A stretch of DNA of 64,000 nucleotides from Syncephalastrum monosporum B8922. Taxonomy: Eukaryota; Mucoromycota; Mucoromycetes; Mucorales; Syncephalastraceae. Below are positions 1 to 14,417 of the stretch, piece after piece (position 1 is the stretch's first letter; every line of letters starts with the position of its first letter). Made by a program: the position numbers and the translations under genes. The DNA lies in NCBI GenBank assembly GCA_000697355.1, contig JNEN01001228.1:372001-436000 (forward strand), read 5' to 3'. The notes beneath the pieces were generated by a model that did no database searches, had not been told where the DNA came from, and worked only from the letters and a program-made list of their open reading frames with translations.

Positions 1-180
1 GACCCGGTAAGTGTAGAGTCGCCCCTTGCGACGCCGCGTGCTGGCCTTGTCATTGTCGTCTGTGAGCTGGTACGTGCCTAATGCTAGGAGGTCCTGCTGA
101 TCTTGCAATGGGCAGAATTCGACACAGTCTGCGCTGTAATCGGTGTCGACCGAGGCCAGCGATGGTGCAACGGAGGTCAT
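1..180 (-). CDS. DPH7: Diphthamide biosynthesis protein 7 (WD-repeat methylesterase), N-terminal part only
   Basis: The first 60 codons of a gene that runs off the left edge, reading from an ATG at 180 down to base 1 with no stop. The peptide has the N-terminal signature of DPH7/WDR85 (yeast Rrt2): a segment reading DTDYSADCVEFCP, then LLALGTYQL, then a basic stretch RRRKGRLYTY. In the family this is the first WD blade. DPH7 removes the methyl ester from the methylated diphthine intermediate so that the last step of diphthamide synthesis on eEF2 can proceed. Only about one sixth of the usual protein is present, so the rest of the propeller cannot be checked. Family assignment rests on remembered conservation, without an alignment. 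Confidence 0.72.
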   Translation of the reverse strand, partial: MTSVAPSLASVDTDYSADCVEFCPLQDQQDLLALGTYQLTDDNDKASTRRRKGRLYTYRV

Positions 181-961
181 GAGCACCGAGCAGAGCAGAA
201 ATAATACGAACTATCTGTCATGCTGCCAATTTTTTGTACGCGGGTGCGGCTTGGCCACACGAAATCTATCATCTGCGTATCACGCAGAAATAAATTACCC
301 TGGAAATGCCGAGGGCTGGACAGCTACAGGGCAGTCCATATAGCTATAGCCTCCTCAGATATGGGTGTCAGATATGGCCCTGTGTGCATGCAGATCCTCG
401 ACTCCTTTCTAGGGCATATATCGTCCTTCAACATGGATGAAGGGTGATGTACATACTGTATTGTGTGGCAGAAGTCCAAGATCGCAGACCTAATGCCAAA
501 ATTAGGCCTGATACAAGTGTCGAGGCGAGGCAATACGGTTACGCATACGGATATGAGACCATACTTTGATGCTGATAGTAACAGGCTTGAACAAAAGTCA
601 TGATACCAGTCTATCTGACCAGAAATGTCCTTCATCTGAACTTTCCCAGGATCAAAGATCTCCGCTTCCTGCTACGTACGTTACCGATGTTCATATGAAA
701 TATCTAGATACATAATCTAGTACACCTGAAAGCAATGCATCTCACGGGCAGCTATTCACTGCTGCAAGAATCCATTGATACTGACGTCCATGGCATATAA
801 TCATAGAAGCGGGATGCGAAAGGTTGTATGTAGCTCTAAATAAACAAAAAGACCTTGTTTTCTCTCTTTTTTTTTCTCTTTACAATACCAAGAAGCTGGA
901 AGAATGACGTTACAGGGGTCGTGTGCGGCAGAAGAGGGGGGGGGGGGATATGGGGTTGCAT
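181..961. other. Intergenic: DPH7 upstream region and ETFB 3' flank
   Basis: No coding potential beyond short shadow ORFs. It should hold the promoter and leader of the minus-strand DPH7 gene and the 3' end of ETFB. A run of 12 G lies at 936-947, just beyond the ETFB stop codon. Nothing else recognisable was seen. Confidence 0.6.
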
Positions 962-1867
962 TTACAGAACCTTGGCCTCGTTCTTGAGCTTGTCAAGAAG
1001 TTCATCGACGCTCTCGACCTTACGTCCACCGGCACGCTTGGCAGGCTCCTCGACCTTCAAGGTCTGGATGCGAGGCGAGATATCGATGCCGAGATCCTCG
1101 GGGGTGATCTTGACCAGCGGCTTCTTCTTGGCCTTCATGATGTTGGGCAGCGAAGCATAGCGAGGCTCGTTGAGACGCAAGTCGGTGGTAACGATGGCGG
1201 GCATCTTGGTCGACACCGTCTCAAGGCCACCGTCGATCTCACGGGTGACCTTCAAGGCCTGGCCGTCAATCTCAAGCTTGGAGGCAAACGTGGTCTAATA
1301 CAGATAGATGGTACTACATATCAACACGGGGGTGCCTTCCAATATTCCTTCTTTATCCATTACCTGAGGCCAGTTGAGGAGACCGGCGAGCATCTGACCG
1401 GTCTGGTTGGCATCGTCATCGATGGCCTGCTTGCCGAGGATGATCAAGTCGGGCTTGGACTCCTCCTTGTTGGTGAAGGCCTGGAGGAGCTTAGCGACGG
1501 CGAGGGGCTGCAGCGTGCTATCGTCCTTGACCTCGACGTGGACCGCCTTGTCGGCGCCCATGGCCAGCGCAGTGCGCAGGGTCTCTTGTGCCTTGGCGGT
1601 GCCGCAGGAGATGGCAATGACCTCGGTCTTGGGTGCCTTCTCCTTGATTCTCACAGCCTCCTCGACGGCAATTTCGTCAAAAGGGTTCATGCTGTGCTTG
1701 ACCGAGCGATCGACGTCGGTCTTGGCCGCATTGACGCGGACCTTGACAGCTGGAATGAGCGACAGGGGTTGTTTAGTGCTTGGCTGCTATGGAGACAGGC
1801 ATGGGGAGATATTACCAAAGTCAATGACACGCTTGACAGGCACAAAGATTCGCAGGGGGTTGGACAT
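962..1867 (-). CDS. ETFB: Electron transfer flavoprotein beta subunit
   Basis: Mitochondrial matrix subunit of the ETF heterodimer, which carries electrons from acyl-CoA dehydrogenases to ETF-ubiquinone oxidoreductase; the beta subunit binds AMP. Three exons join in frame: 1867-1816, 1749-1364 and 1294-962, giving 256 aa, the usual length for the family. The protein opens [20 protein letters not shown] and contains [33 protein letters not shown] and the ETF-beta signature around [20 protein letters not shown] near the C-terminus. The start is the only ATG giving the conserved VPVKRVID start, and both introns have GT...AG ends. No cleavable presequence is obvious, which is normal for this subunit. 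Confidence 0.95.
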
Positions 1868-2228
1868 GGGGCTGGTTCGGGTGGGTTGGAGCAGTAATAA
1901 AGAGAGTTACTAATGGACGGGCCTGAACGGGCAGGCTCGTCTTTTCGCGGAGATTGGCCGCCCGTGACTACATACATCATCACTTTCAATACCCAATCTT
2001 CACATGCCCTCCTTGATTTCTCCCACGCTCACGTCTGTCTGTTGTCTGTTCTCTTGCTGACACCATTAAATACTACGTCTCTATCACAATAAGCGTTTGT
2101 CTTTTTTTTTTCTTTTTGCTCTTGAATATACAATGCGTCTGCGCTTTATGTCAGGATAATCATATTTATATATATGTATTTTATGTATACATCTCATCTC
2201 CAACACAGCCCATCGACCTGGTGTCTAC
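1868..2228. other. Intergenic between ACS 3' end and ETFB 5' end
   Basis: AT-rich, with T-tracts around 2100-2115 and a TATATATGTATTTTATG stretch near 2167-2185. Both flanking genes are on the minus strand, so this should hold the ETFB promoter and the ACS polyadenylation region. No gene seen. Confidence 0.6.
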
Positions 2229-4405
2229 CTAGCCAGATTTGACCTTGTCGATCAGTGCCTGCACCACGCTCGGATCGGCCAGCGTCGACGTATCACCCAG
2301 CTGATCTTCCTCCTTGTTCACAATCTTGCGCAGGATACGACGCATGATCTTGCCAGATCGTGTCTTTGGCAGGTCGCCAATCACGTAGATACGCTTCGGC
2401 GTCGCGAACGGTCCAATCACCTTCCGCACCTGCAGCACCAGCTCCTTCTCGAGACCATCCGAGCCATCCACGTTCGGCTTCAGCGTACAGAACGCGTGGA
2501 TACACTGGCCTGTCAGGTCATCTTGACCGCCGACCACGGCAGCCTCTGCTACCGAGTCGTGCAGGATCAGGGCGGACTCGATCTCAGCCGTCGATAAGCG
2601 ATGGCCCGACACGTTGATAACGTCTACAATATACACTCCATTTAACCAAATGTATCCCATTGTCTTGTTTCCACTTACCATCAACACGACCACGGATCCA
2701 AATGTATCCGTCCTTGTCACGCGTGGCACCATCACCCGTGAAGTAATAGCCGCGGTAGGGGTGCAGGTATGTCTCGAGGTAGCGGTGATGGTTGTTGTAC
2801 ACGGTACGCGCCATCGAGGGCCAGGGCTGGCTGATCGCCAAAACACCGGTAACATCGTTGCCCTCGAGGACATCGCCCGACGTAGGGTCCAGGATCGCAG
2901 GCTTAATGCCAAAGAAGGGGAACGTGGCTGAGCCAGGCTTGGTGGACGTCGCACCCGGGAGGGGCGTAATGACGATGGAGCCCGTCTCGGTCTGCCAGTA
3001 CGTGTCGACGACGGCACACTCGCCCTTGCCCACCTGCTCATTGTACCAGTCCCAAGCCTCGGGATTGATCGGCTCACCGACCGAACCGATAACGCGCAGA
3101 CTGCTCAGGTCGTAGTTCTCGAGCCACTTGTTGCCAAGACGGCGCAGCGCACGGATCGCTGTGGGCGCTGTGTAGAACTGCGTGATTTTGTGTTCCTGGA
3201 TCACTTGCCAGAAGCGCGACGGGTCAGGATACGTCGGCGTCGACTCAAAGAGGAGGGTCGTGGCGCCGTTCATGAGGGGACCATAGACGATATAGGTGTG
3301 ACCGGTGATCCAGCCAATATCGGCCATGCAGGCGTGAATGTCGTTCGGGTGATAATCAAACACATATTTGACTGTCATGCAAGCGCCCAGGAGGTAGCCT
3401 GCCGTGGTATGTAGGACGCCTTTCGGTGTGCCGGTCGAGCCGGAGGTGTAGAGCAGGAACAGCGGGTCTTCAGAGGAGACGTTGACAGGCGCACTGTAGG
3501 GTCTGGCCTTGGCGCGCTCTTCATGCCACCACTTGTCGCGTCCGGCAGTCCAGGGGATTTCGGAACCAGTGCGACGGCATACCAGCACGTGTTCTACACA
3601 GGGCGAGTCCTTCACGGCCGCATCAACGATACGCTTCGTCGCAATGTTCTTGCCACCACGACGGCCCTCATCTGCGGTGAGGACGACACGGGCACCGCAG
3701 TCAAGGATACGGTCGCGGAGCGAATCGGAGGAGAAACCGGCAAAAACGACCGAGTGCAGGGCACCGATACGGGCACACGCAAGCATCGCATACGCGGCTT
3801 CGGGGACCATGGGCATGTAGATACAGACGTTATCACCTTTGCGCACGTCCAGAGACTGAAGCACGTTGGCGAGACGCGAGACCTCTTGGAGCAGCTCGCG
3901 ATAGGTAATCTTTTGAACATTACCAGGCTCATCCCCTTCATAGATGATAGCGACCTATTGGCATGGGCGTAAGGCGTAAGAAAAGGAGTGGGGCGCTTGT
4001 GTTACCTTGTCGGGCTGGGTCAGCGCATGACGGTCAACGCAGTTGTAGCACGCGTTAAGCTCGCCCTCGAGGAACCAGGCGACATCACCGTCCGCGAAGC
4101 TACCGTGTTGCACCGTCGTGAATGGCTTGCTCCAGCTCAGCAATTCCTTGGCCATCTACACATGCGCGTGTATATGGTACATGCGTGGTCAGATAAGACT
4201 GACAACAACCTCAATGGGCTCATCAAGGAGAGTTATCTTTTTATACCTTGCCGAAGAACTCCTGCGGCTGGTTTACACTCTGTTCCCAGAGCTGCTTGTA
4301 CTCGTCCATGCTCGAGACATAGGGCTTGGGGGCATTGGCGCTCAACAGACGCTTACCGACGGGGTAGATGGGGTCAGCGACTTTCTCGCCAGAAGCAGCA
4401 GTCAT
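2229..4405 (-). CDS. ACS: Acetyl-CoA synthetase (AMP-forming)
   Basis: Converts acetate, ATP and CoA to acetyl-CoA, AMP and PPi. Four exons (4405-4247, 4155-4006, 3954-2679, 2623-2229) give 659 aa, typical for eukaryotic Acs. The ATP/AMP-binding loop [11 protein letters not shown] is in exon 3. The C-terminal domain carries [13 protein letters not shown], formed across the third intron, and the [14 protein letters not shown] motif that holds the regulatory, acetylatable lysine. The ATG at 4405 gives [19 protein letters not shown], a normal fungal N-terminus. No peroxisomal or mitochondrial signal is obvious (C-terminus VKSG), which suggests a cytosolic or nuclear enzyme. ATP-citrate lyase, the other main source of cytosolic acetyl-CoA, lies 10 kb away. 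Confidence 0.96.
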
Positions 4406-4960
4406 GTGGATAAGGTAAAGAAAAGGAAGAAAGAAAGAGAGAAGAGAAACGGTCAGTGCGAGTCAAGATGGAGGCTGTGTAGCTTAAATATGTATGAGAT
4501 CCGAAAAGGTGAGGCGTGTGTGCGAATCATCCAAGGCCGCGGTCATGTGTGTGTGACCCTGCTCGACAGTCCCCTTTGAAAACTCCACTCCCCCTTATTA
4601 ACCTGACCTGCCTTTCTATTTTGCTTATGTACGCACAGCACACATTTACCTTTTCCGATTGCATCCGTCTCGCCGTTTTATATTTATTCAAACGACGCAT
4701 TGGTGTTCTCATCGTGTCATTTGTGTGTGGGTAAGTGTCAACTGATCTGGAAGAGGTGGATGTTCCATGTGTGTGTGTGTGTGTGCGTATGTGCCACGCA
4801 GAGCATCAGGAATGCACATTCTCTCACAGAACAGATGGAAAATTTGACCGCCCCATTGGGTCCAAATGCGTCTTGTGGGGGACGGTAACACAGACCCAAA
4901 GAGCTTCACCCATTTGGGTTGTGTGGGAAGTGCTTCGTTTCTTGTATTCCTTTCTTTTTT
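4406..4960. other. Intergenic: ACS upstream region and SPT2 3' flank
   Basis: No convincing ORF. It contains a purine-rich stretch just upstream of the ACS start (4415-4450) and a short TG microsatellite near 4774-4795. It probably holds the ACS promoter and the SPT2 3' UTR. Confidence 0.55.
4774..4795. repeat. TG dinucleotide microsatellite
   Basis: A run of TG units with one C interruption in the intergenic region upstream of ACS. No function can be inferred. Confidence 0.7.
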
Positions 4961-6859
4961 TCAACTCGTCAGCGTTGTTTTCGTTCGCTCTTTTTTGCTA
5001 AGTTTAAGCATCAATAGATCGCCTACTTCACTAATGGTTTCTATCGCGCGGTCTACACAAAGGCAAAGAGGCGCGTGTGAGCAACATGTGCAAAGAAACG
5101 TGAACGGTGAAATATAAACAAATGTCTATCATGCAAGAAATAAACATAAGCCTTTTTTTTTTACCTATGTCCTCACGCGTGTGGGCTGCTGATAGGCAGA
5201 ACCGAGCACGCGACGATATGATGGGTGTTGCCGGGTAGCCAACGACACACACAGCAATATCTCGTTTTAGGAGTTCGCGTGAGAAGGCGCTATAAAAATT
5301 TTACTTGAGCTGTCCTTCTCGCCCCATTTGCCATTTGCTTTGTGTTTGACACTTACGATATTTTCGCTGGGTTGAAAAGTAGCAGGGGCACTACGGGGCT
5401 GCCATGATCACCATAAACAATAAAGCCCATCTCGCGTAACCGTTTTGCAAAATAATACGCGTTATCAGCCAGCTGTCGTATCCGACGCCGGCCATTCTCC
5501 GTTCCATCCTGACCACTTTTAATGGACTCCATCAGCCTTTTCTACTTTTTTTTTTCCACCTTTGTACTGTTTTCCACTGCAAGCTTACCAGATAATCTTC
5601 ATGCTGGCCATGATCTGCCGCGCTACAGGGATCGGCATCGCCTCGGCGTAGATATATGCATGATTATGTGTCCGAAGGTATTGAATGGCATGTGTATCGG
5701 CCGCGATATAGCCGCCCGCAGCTCCAAAAGATTTAGTAAAGGTGCCCATTAATATATCAATGTGCGCCGGATCGATGCCATAGAAGTCGCAAACGCCGCC
5801 ACCGTGCTCGCCAAGTGCGCCGATCGAGTGTGCCTCGTCCACGTACAGATAAAATTTGTAGCGCTTCTTGAGCTGCACGAGTTCTGGCAGGTTCACAATC
5901 GTGCCTTCCATGGAATACAGGCCTTCGACGACCACCATTATCTTCTTCCACGGACGGTGCGTGCGCGGCATGCCTTGTGAGATGGCCTCGCGCAACACAG
6001 CTTCCAGATCACGCATGTTGTTATGTTTAAAAACGCGCACATGCGCTCCCGACAGACGCGCCCCGAATATGATGGACGCATGGTTCAGCTCGTCCGAGAT
6101 CAACAAGCAACCCCGGTGAGTAAGCGCTGGAATGGTCGTAGCATTGGTCGCGAAGCCCATCGAGATCACTAGCGCGTCTGGTTTGCCCACAAACTGGGCT
6201 ACCCGTCGCTCGAGTTCACGGTGGAGATCCGTCGAGTGGTCGCCGGGTAAGGCGGCCGTCGTCAGGCCTTTCAGATTACACGCGGTTTCGACCGCATCGG
6301 CGCAGGGTCCAGCCGCTTGTGCGAAGCCGAGGTAGTTGTACGATGCGAGGTTCAGACATTCTCGCACTTCGCCCGTCAGTTGGAAAGTGTGGTTCATGTC
6401 GGTCGACTTGCGGTCGAGAAGATGCACCGTGCGGGACGGAACGCCTGTCACCGGACGGTTCCAGCAGTCGCGGATGCGCATATAGAGCCGACGTGTGTAG
6501 AATGAATCAAAGTCTGATACCAAGGGTGCGTACCCATCTTGTGTCTGCAGGTGCGTGTACGCCGAGGGCTGCAGTAGCTTGCCTATAAGATCGTGCAGGT
6601 GACCGAACAAAATAAGGCAGAAGTAATTAAGGTAGGTCGAGATCAGAATGAAGAAGGGTACGGTCTCCATCGGGTGTTGCAAGTCGACATACTGTCGCTT
6701 TGGATGGCGCGGTGCAATCCATCGTGGCGCTCTTTGAGGTGCTGCTGGGGGCGACAGGAGCTGAGGCGTGGTTACGGCCGGCTTTTGCAGAAAATGGCTT
6801 AACGAGGGTAGCTCGAGGGAAGGCGTGCTGATCGTGTGGGCCCGTTTTCCTTTGCCCAT
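4961..6859 (-). CDS. LCB2: Serine palmitoyltransferase catalytic subunit 2 (PLP-dependent)
   Basis: First committed enzyme of sphingolipid synthesis in the ER membrane, condensing serine with palmitoyl-CoA; works with LCB1. Four exons (6859-5589, 5515-5357, 5289-5165, 5052-4961) join in frame to 548 aa, the family's normal size. Visible features are a hydrophobic membrane segment near residues 65-90, the alpha-oxoamine synthase fold with EGLYSMEG and [12 protein letters not shown], and the PLP lysine in [13 protein letters not shown]. The last three exons supply [28 protein letters not shown] and [15 protein letters not shown]. The long first reading frame ends at 5585 by running into intron 1, so the protein is not truncated. 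Start is the ATG at 6859 (MGKGKRAH). Confidence 0.95.
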
Positions 6860-7195
6860 GGCGTGTCTATTTGTTTGTGTCGAAGCAAAACAAAGAAAAA
6901 ATAAAATAGAGAAAATGTATAATTAATGCAAAGTGTGTGGGTCGCAAGGAAGTCGGGGCCCCGGCTGTTGAGTGGCGGCCAAGGACCCACCGGCGAATTA
7001 TGCATTTGTCTCACATGAGTTAAAACCCACACATCCCCAGTTTCGCGTCCAGGGCCCCTTGTCATCTCGTTTGTTTCATTGACCAGATAAGCGAAATACA
7101 GTACATGTGCCGAACTTTTGGGAACGGAATTTGCAAATATTTTTATTATGATATGGGGGACTTTTTTCTTTTTCATTTCCTTGTCCTTGTCATCT
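6860..7195. other. Intergenic: LCB2 upstream region and CDC5 3' flank
   Basis: A short region between two minus-strand genes, with A-rich tracts near 6880-6925 and a T-rich stretch at 7160-7185 just past the CDC5 stop. No gene seen. Confidence 0.55.
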
Positions 7196-10441
<3,246 letters not shown>

Positions 10442-11500
10442 ATGGCCTCTATTCAACGTTTGCTGCTACTCTTGTTGTCCATTGTGTGCACACTAGCACT
10501 TGAGAGTCCCGTCCATGAACCACCGCCTGTGAGCTCACGCGCGTTCATTCCTGCCGGCGCGACCGAAGTCTTTTCCAGCGCGTCGTCTTACATGTCACAT
10601 TTGAACCCATCCATGCATCTCTACCTGTCCCATTGGCCCGCAGTACCTGCTGTGGACATGTCCTTCCTATACACGACTCGGCACCCGCTTCAGAAGGTGT
10701 TCCTCTCGATCCATAACTATTACGAACGCCTCAAGGCACTCACGAGCAAGGCGCGTCAAGAACTGAGACAGAACAACGGTCATCGCACGCAAGAACTGAC
10801 CATAGATGACTTCTGTGCCGAAGCTCGCTTGACGTTTGAAGCCGTCTTCGGACACTTGCGTGCCTTGCCCTTTGTCGGCTTCTCTCCAAAGAACCTCGAT
10901 CCAGAATTGCGCAGCGAAGTGACGCACCAGGTCCTTGTCGATGCACCCCCCAACCAGCGCGCTGTCTACAATGCGAAACGTCACCAGCTTCGGGACTGGG
11001 CCATCGCAGCCCGAGACCAAGTCAACCAGGCCCTGCATATGACCGAGGAAAAGTTCATTGGATTGCACGAGACGTGCTTCGTATATGAGTCGACCCAGCT
11101 GCACGACGACCTTGAAAAGCAATGGGCGCCTCAAGTAGGCAACATCGTTGCATTGGCCGGCCCCATGCGCATCGTCCTCGAAAGCACGGCAAAAGATATC
11201 ATGCGCGGCGTTCGGCAGGTCCACGCAGAAGCTGAACTCACCGCCAACGTCGTACGCCTCGAAGAACGCGTCTCGTTTAACGAGCAACGCACGGCGGTTG
11301 CTACCATCTACGGTAAAGCACGCGCACACATTGACACCATCTTCAACGACGCCATCAACGAAATCGAGCCTCACTTCTGGCACAAGGCCTATTGGCGCCA
11401 GATCCTTTTCGATGCTCGCCAGTACTCCTGTCAAGTACGAACCTCTGTCCAACACGCCTTACAGGCCGCCATTGGGTGCAATTGCCAGCAGCACTCCTAA
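10442..11500 (+). CDS. Predicted secreted protein of unknown function, intronless
   Basis: A single uninterrupted 352-aa frame, unlike its intron-rich neighbours. The N-terminus MASIQRLLLLLLSIVCTLAL is a clear signal peptide with likely cleavage near residue 20. The mature part looks largely helical, with many charged residues, and has only four or five cysteines, one close to the C-terminus in GCNCQQHS. I recognise no catalytic motif, transmembrane segment or GPI signal. Coding quality looks good: C/G-rich third positions, and a long antisense shadow frame of the kind such codon bias produces. I do not recognise the family. It could be a lineage-specific extracellular or cell-wall protein. 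Start is the first ATG after a long pyrimidine tract. Confidence 0.75.
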   Translation: MASIQRLLLLLLSIVCTLALESPVHEPPPVSSRAFIPAGATEVFSSASSYMSHLNPSMHLYLSHWPAVPAVDMSFLYTTRHPLQKVFLSIHNYYERLKALTSKARQELRQNNGHRTQELTIDDFCAEARLTFEAVFGHLRALPFVGFSPKNLDPELRSEVTHQVLVDAPPNQRAVYNAKRHQLRDWAIAARDQVNQALHMTEEKFIGLHETCFVYESTQLHDDLEKQWAPQVGNIVALAGPMRIVLESTAKDIMRGVRQVHAEAELTANVVRLEERVSFNEQRTAVATIYGKARAHIDTIFNDAINEIEPHFWHKAYWRQILFDARQYSCQVRTSVQHALQAAIGCNCQQHS

Positions 11501-12658
11501 ATCCAATACCCATCCCACCCATGCTCTTGGCTTTTGACACTTTGTTACTATATCTGCTTTTTGCTTCGACAATGCCATACCCATATATACGGTGTACAAT
11601 GTATATTTTGAATCCTGTGAATAAACGGAAAAAGACATAGCAGTTGCTTTGTAGATAGATACTGTATTTTCCCAAGTCAGGCTGCTTTAACTCTCTTGAC
11701 AAGCGCCCGATGGCTCAAATATAGATCAATAGGCCTCCACCGAGGCACACAGCCTGAGTTCGTCTCGTCTTGTATCACCCATAGAACACCACTTTGATTT
11801 GTCTTGGACAAGAAGACCATGTGACCAGCATCATTCGGTCCGTTAAGTCACTGTCTTGTTTCTACGACACATGGTATATAGGCGTCTTCTTAGCACGCGA
11901 CTTGAACAGGCGAACAAGCTGGATAATGACTTTCTATGCGACTTCCTGCTCTCGGAAACAATAGGCGAGTCGATACAAAATATACGATCTTGTAAGCTTG
12001 AGCAAAATTGCTACAGACTTGAATACTGTGCATACATGATTTACGCAGGATAAGATAAAGACAAACAACGTTAGAGCCAGCAAAACGAAGTTTTATCCAT
12101 CCAGCTTCAGACGATTGCATCATCAGGAACGCACAAGTGTGGTCGCCTGACTAAATTCTATGCCTTTTTTTGGGCTACACGAACTCCTTGACTACTGGAA
12201 ACGTTCAAGATCTTTATCTTGCTGTGTAACAGCACGCGATGACATGCTTATTCACGAATGAAATAAAGTCAATCAAAGGCTCTTATGAAGCAAGAAGCAC
12301 AACAGGATCGCATAAAGCATCCATTTCTAGCACGGAAGTGGTACCGACACACACGAAGCACTGCGTCACGGAGCTTGATCGAAAGCACAATGGATGAAAA
12401 CTGGGTAAGGGTAATTTTTCGGCTGGATCTGTACGACGGGAAATCTCAGGGCAGTGACCTTCGGGGTTTGGCACGAAACGAATCGCTTACTGCCACTCTG
12501 TGTCACTGCAGAATAGCAAAAAAAAAAGAGTCTTTGTACTCTGCTACACGTCGCTCGCACCTCATAAGATATACAAAAGAAAGTTTAAGTTTTTCTTCTG
12601 TGCTTTTGTTTCTTCTTTCTTTTTCTTTTTTCTCTACCATTGCGAAGCATCGACTGGC
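11501..12658. other. Intergenic between the secreted-protein gene and the EPT/CPT gene
   Basis: About 1.2 kb of AT-rich sequence with only short random ORFs. A T/C-rich tract at 12570-12640 directly precedes the next start codon and probably marks its core promoter or leader. No RNA gene recognised. Confidence 0.5.
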
Positions 12659-14196
12659 ATGGCCATCTGGAAATCCTGGCTCGACCCTGACATTCCAAGC
12701 GAGGAACGCTTAGAGAATCTGCGTTACTACAAGTACGCTGCCACGGACAAGTCACTTGTCTCAAAATACATCCTGCGACACTACTGGAACTGGGCTGTCA
12801 CACTTTTTCCGACATGGATGGCGTAAGTAAAAGGAAGACAAGGAGAAGCAGGATATGCTACGGTGCGTAGTGTCTGTATCCACGGTTGTTGACATGGCAA
12901 CTATATGCTATTAGGCCCAATCTGATCACCCTGTCAGGCTTGGTGCTGATGCTGCTCAACGTGGGCCTTGCTACGGCTGTCGTGCCTGACCTGCGTTGGA
13001 CCGAAGACACGCCGCAATGGATCTATTTTTCGTTCGCTGCAGGCTTATGGCTTTATTCGACCCTGGATAACGTCGATGGGAAACAGGCGCGGCGTACCAA
13101 CTCATCATCCCCGCTCGGCGAGCTTTTTGATCACGGGTGCGACGCGGTTAACTGCACCTGTGTTGTGCTCTTGCAGGCTGCAGCATTGGGTCTCGGGCAC
13201 AGTGTCGATGCCCTTATTTTGTTTCTGGTGACCGTCATCGGTTTTTACCTGTCCACTGCCGAGGAGTACCACACCGGGGTGCTTTACTTGGGCATTGTCA
13301 ACGGTCCGACAGAGGGAATTATCCTGACCTGCCTTGCGTTTGTCTGGTCCGGCTTCTTTGGTAAGAGAAAACAATTCAGGGGTCACGGCAAAAAGGGGAC
13401 TGATCCGATCGTAATATTGCTAGGTGCTGGGTCGTGGCACGTCCCTCTTGACAAGATCCAAGGCCTCGACTGGCTTGCCTCGCTGCTGCCAGAAGGTACA
13501 GACTTTGCAAAGGTTTTTGTTTGGGGCCAGGTGTTCTTCTTCCTAGTTACACACTGTCCTTTCTGGTAAGTTTGTATACTATTTGGTGGTTAGGCGCATC
13601 TGCGGTGCCTCGATGTTGCAGAGCACAATGGTCTGACACCGTTTGTTTATTTATTTAGTTTCTACTCCATTTACAAGACTTGCCGCGATGGACCCATCAA
13701 GCATCGCTTTGCTGTCTTTGGCTCGGTGCTGTATCCCATTACGCTCTACAGTGTCGGCGTGGTTCTATGGGTTGTGTCGCCGTATTCCATCATCCTTAGC
13801 CAAGAGCACTTTATCCTGTTCTCTTTGACTGCCGGTATCATGTTCGGCTCAATTGCGTCGTCCATTATCTTGCACCATTTGACAAAATCACCCTTCCCGA
13901 CCTTCTTTGGTATTCTCGGACGACTGTGGCTCATGGCAGTACTCGTTGGCATCGTGCCACGAATCCTGGGGCGCCCACTCGTTTCATCGACGGCGGAGCT
14001 CGTTGTTCTGTGGGTCTACTTTGCCTTTGCAGTGGTAGTGTACATCTTTTGGGCTGCTGGCGTAATCAATGCATTTTGCCGATTCCTGGGTATCAAGTGC
14101 CTCCGCATTCCCCACGGAGATCAGCGCGTCGGCTCTGAAGAGGGCGACTCGCTTCTGCAAGCGCAAGAGGAAGGATACAACACGTTCCACTCTTAA
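12659..14196 (+). CDS. EPT1: CDP-alcohol phosphotransferase (ethanolamine-/cholinephosphotransferase)
   Basis: Last step of the Kennedy pathway: transfers phosphoethanolamine or phosphocholine from its CDP ester to diacylglycerol in the ER or Golgi membrane. Four exons (12659-12822, 12915-13360, 13424-13565, 13659-14196) give 429 aa. The N-terminus has LENLRYYKYAATDKSLVSKY and HYWNWAVTLFPTWMAPNLIT, typical of yeast Ept1/Cpt1. The catalytic CDP-alcohol motif DG-x2-AR-x8-G-x3-D-x3-D is complete, beginning DGKQARRTNSSS and ending GELFDHGCD. Several hydrophobic membrane spans follow. Intron 2 (13361-13423) is 63 nt and happens to be open in frame, so retention would add 21 residues. Ethanolamine versus choline preference cannot be read from sequence. 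Confidence 0.93.
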
Positions 14197-14417
14197 TCCC
14201 ATCGGTCTCATATCATCTTCAGATTAATTCCATACCCCCACTCACAAGGTGTAGATATTTTTTTTTTTCTTCGCGAGAAATCGTTCTTTTTATATTAAAG
14301 TTTTTCAAATAATGAGAACGTTGTTGTGTACATGAAAAAAGAAATGTAAAAAACGGGGAGATAATACGAGATGAATGTATAGGAAAAAGGACATGCAAAA
14401 GGACGGAGGGAAGGTGC
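14197..14417. terminator. Convergent 3' flank of EPT1 and ACLY
   Basis: 221 bp separate the two stop codons of convergent genes. The stretch is AT-rich, with T-runs near 14256-14268 and A-runs at 14335-14352, consistent with polyadenylation signals for both. No discrete signal can be proven. Confidence 0.4.

Noticed and set aside
923..1897. 324-aa plus-strand frame opposite ETFB
   Set aside because: It spans two ETFB introns and is antisense to a clear ETFB protein; no ATG-led conserved product.
5585..5600. Apparent truncation of serine palmitoyltransferase after residue 424
   Set aside because: The stop lies in intron 1; three further exons restore the full conserved C-terminus.
10667..11455. 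262-aa minus-strand frame inside the secreted-protein gene
   Set aside because: The plus-strand frame has a signal peptide and ATG with a pyrimidine leader; the minus frame lacks any recognised feature and fits a codon-bias shadow.
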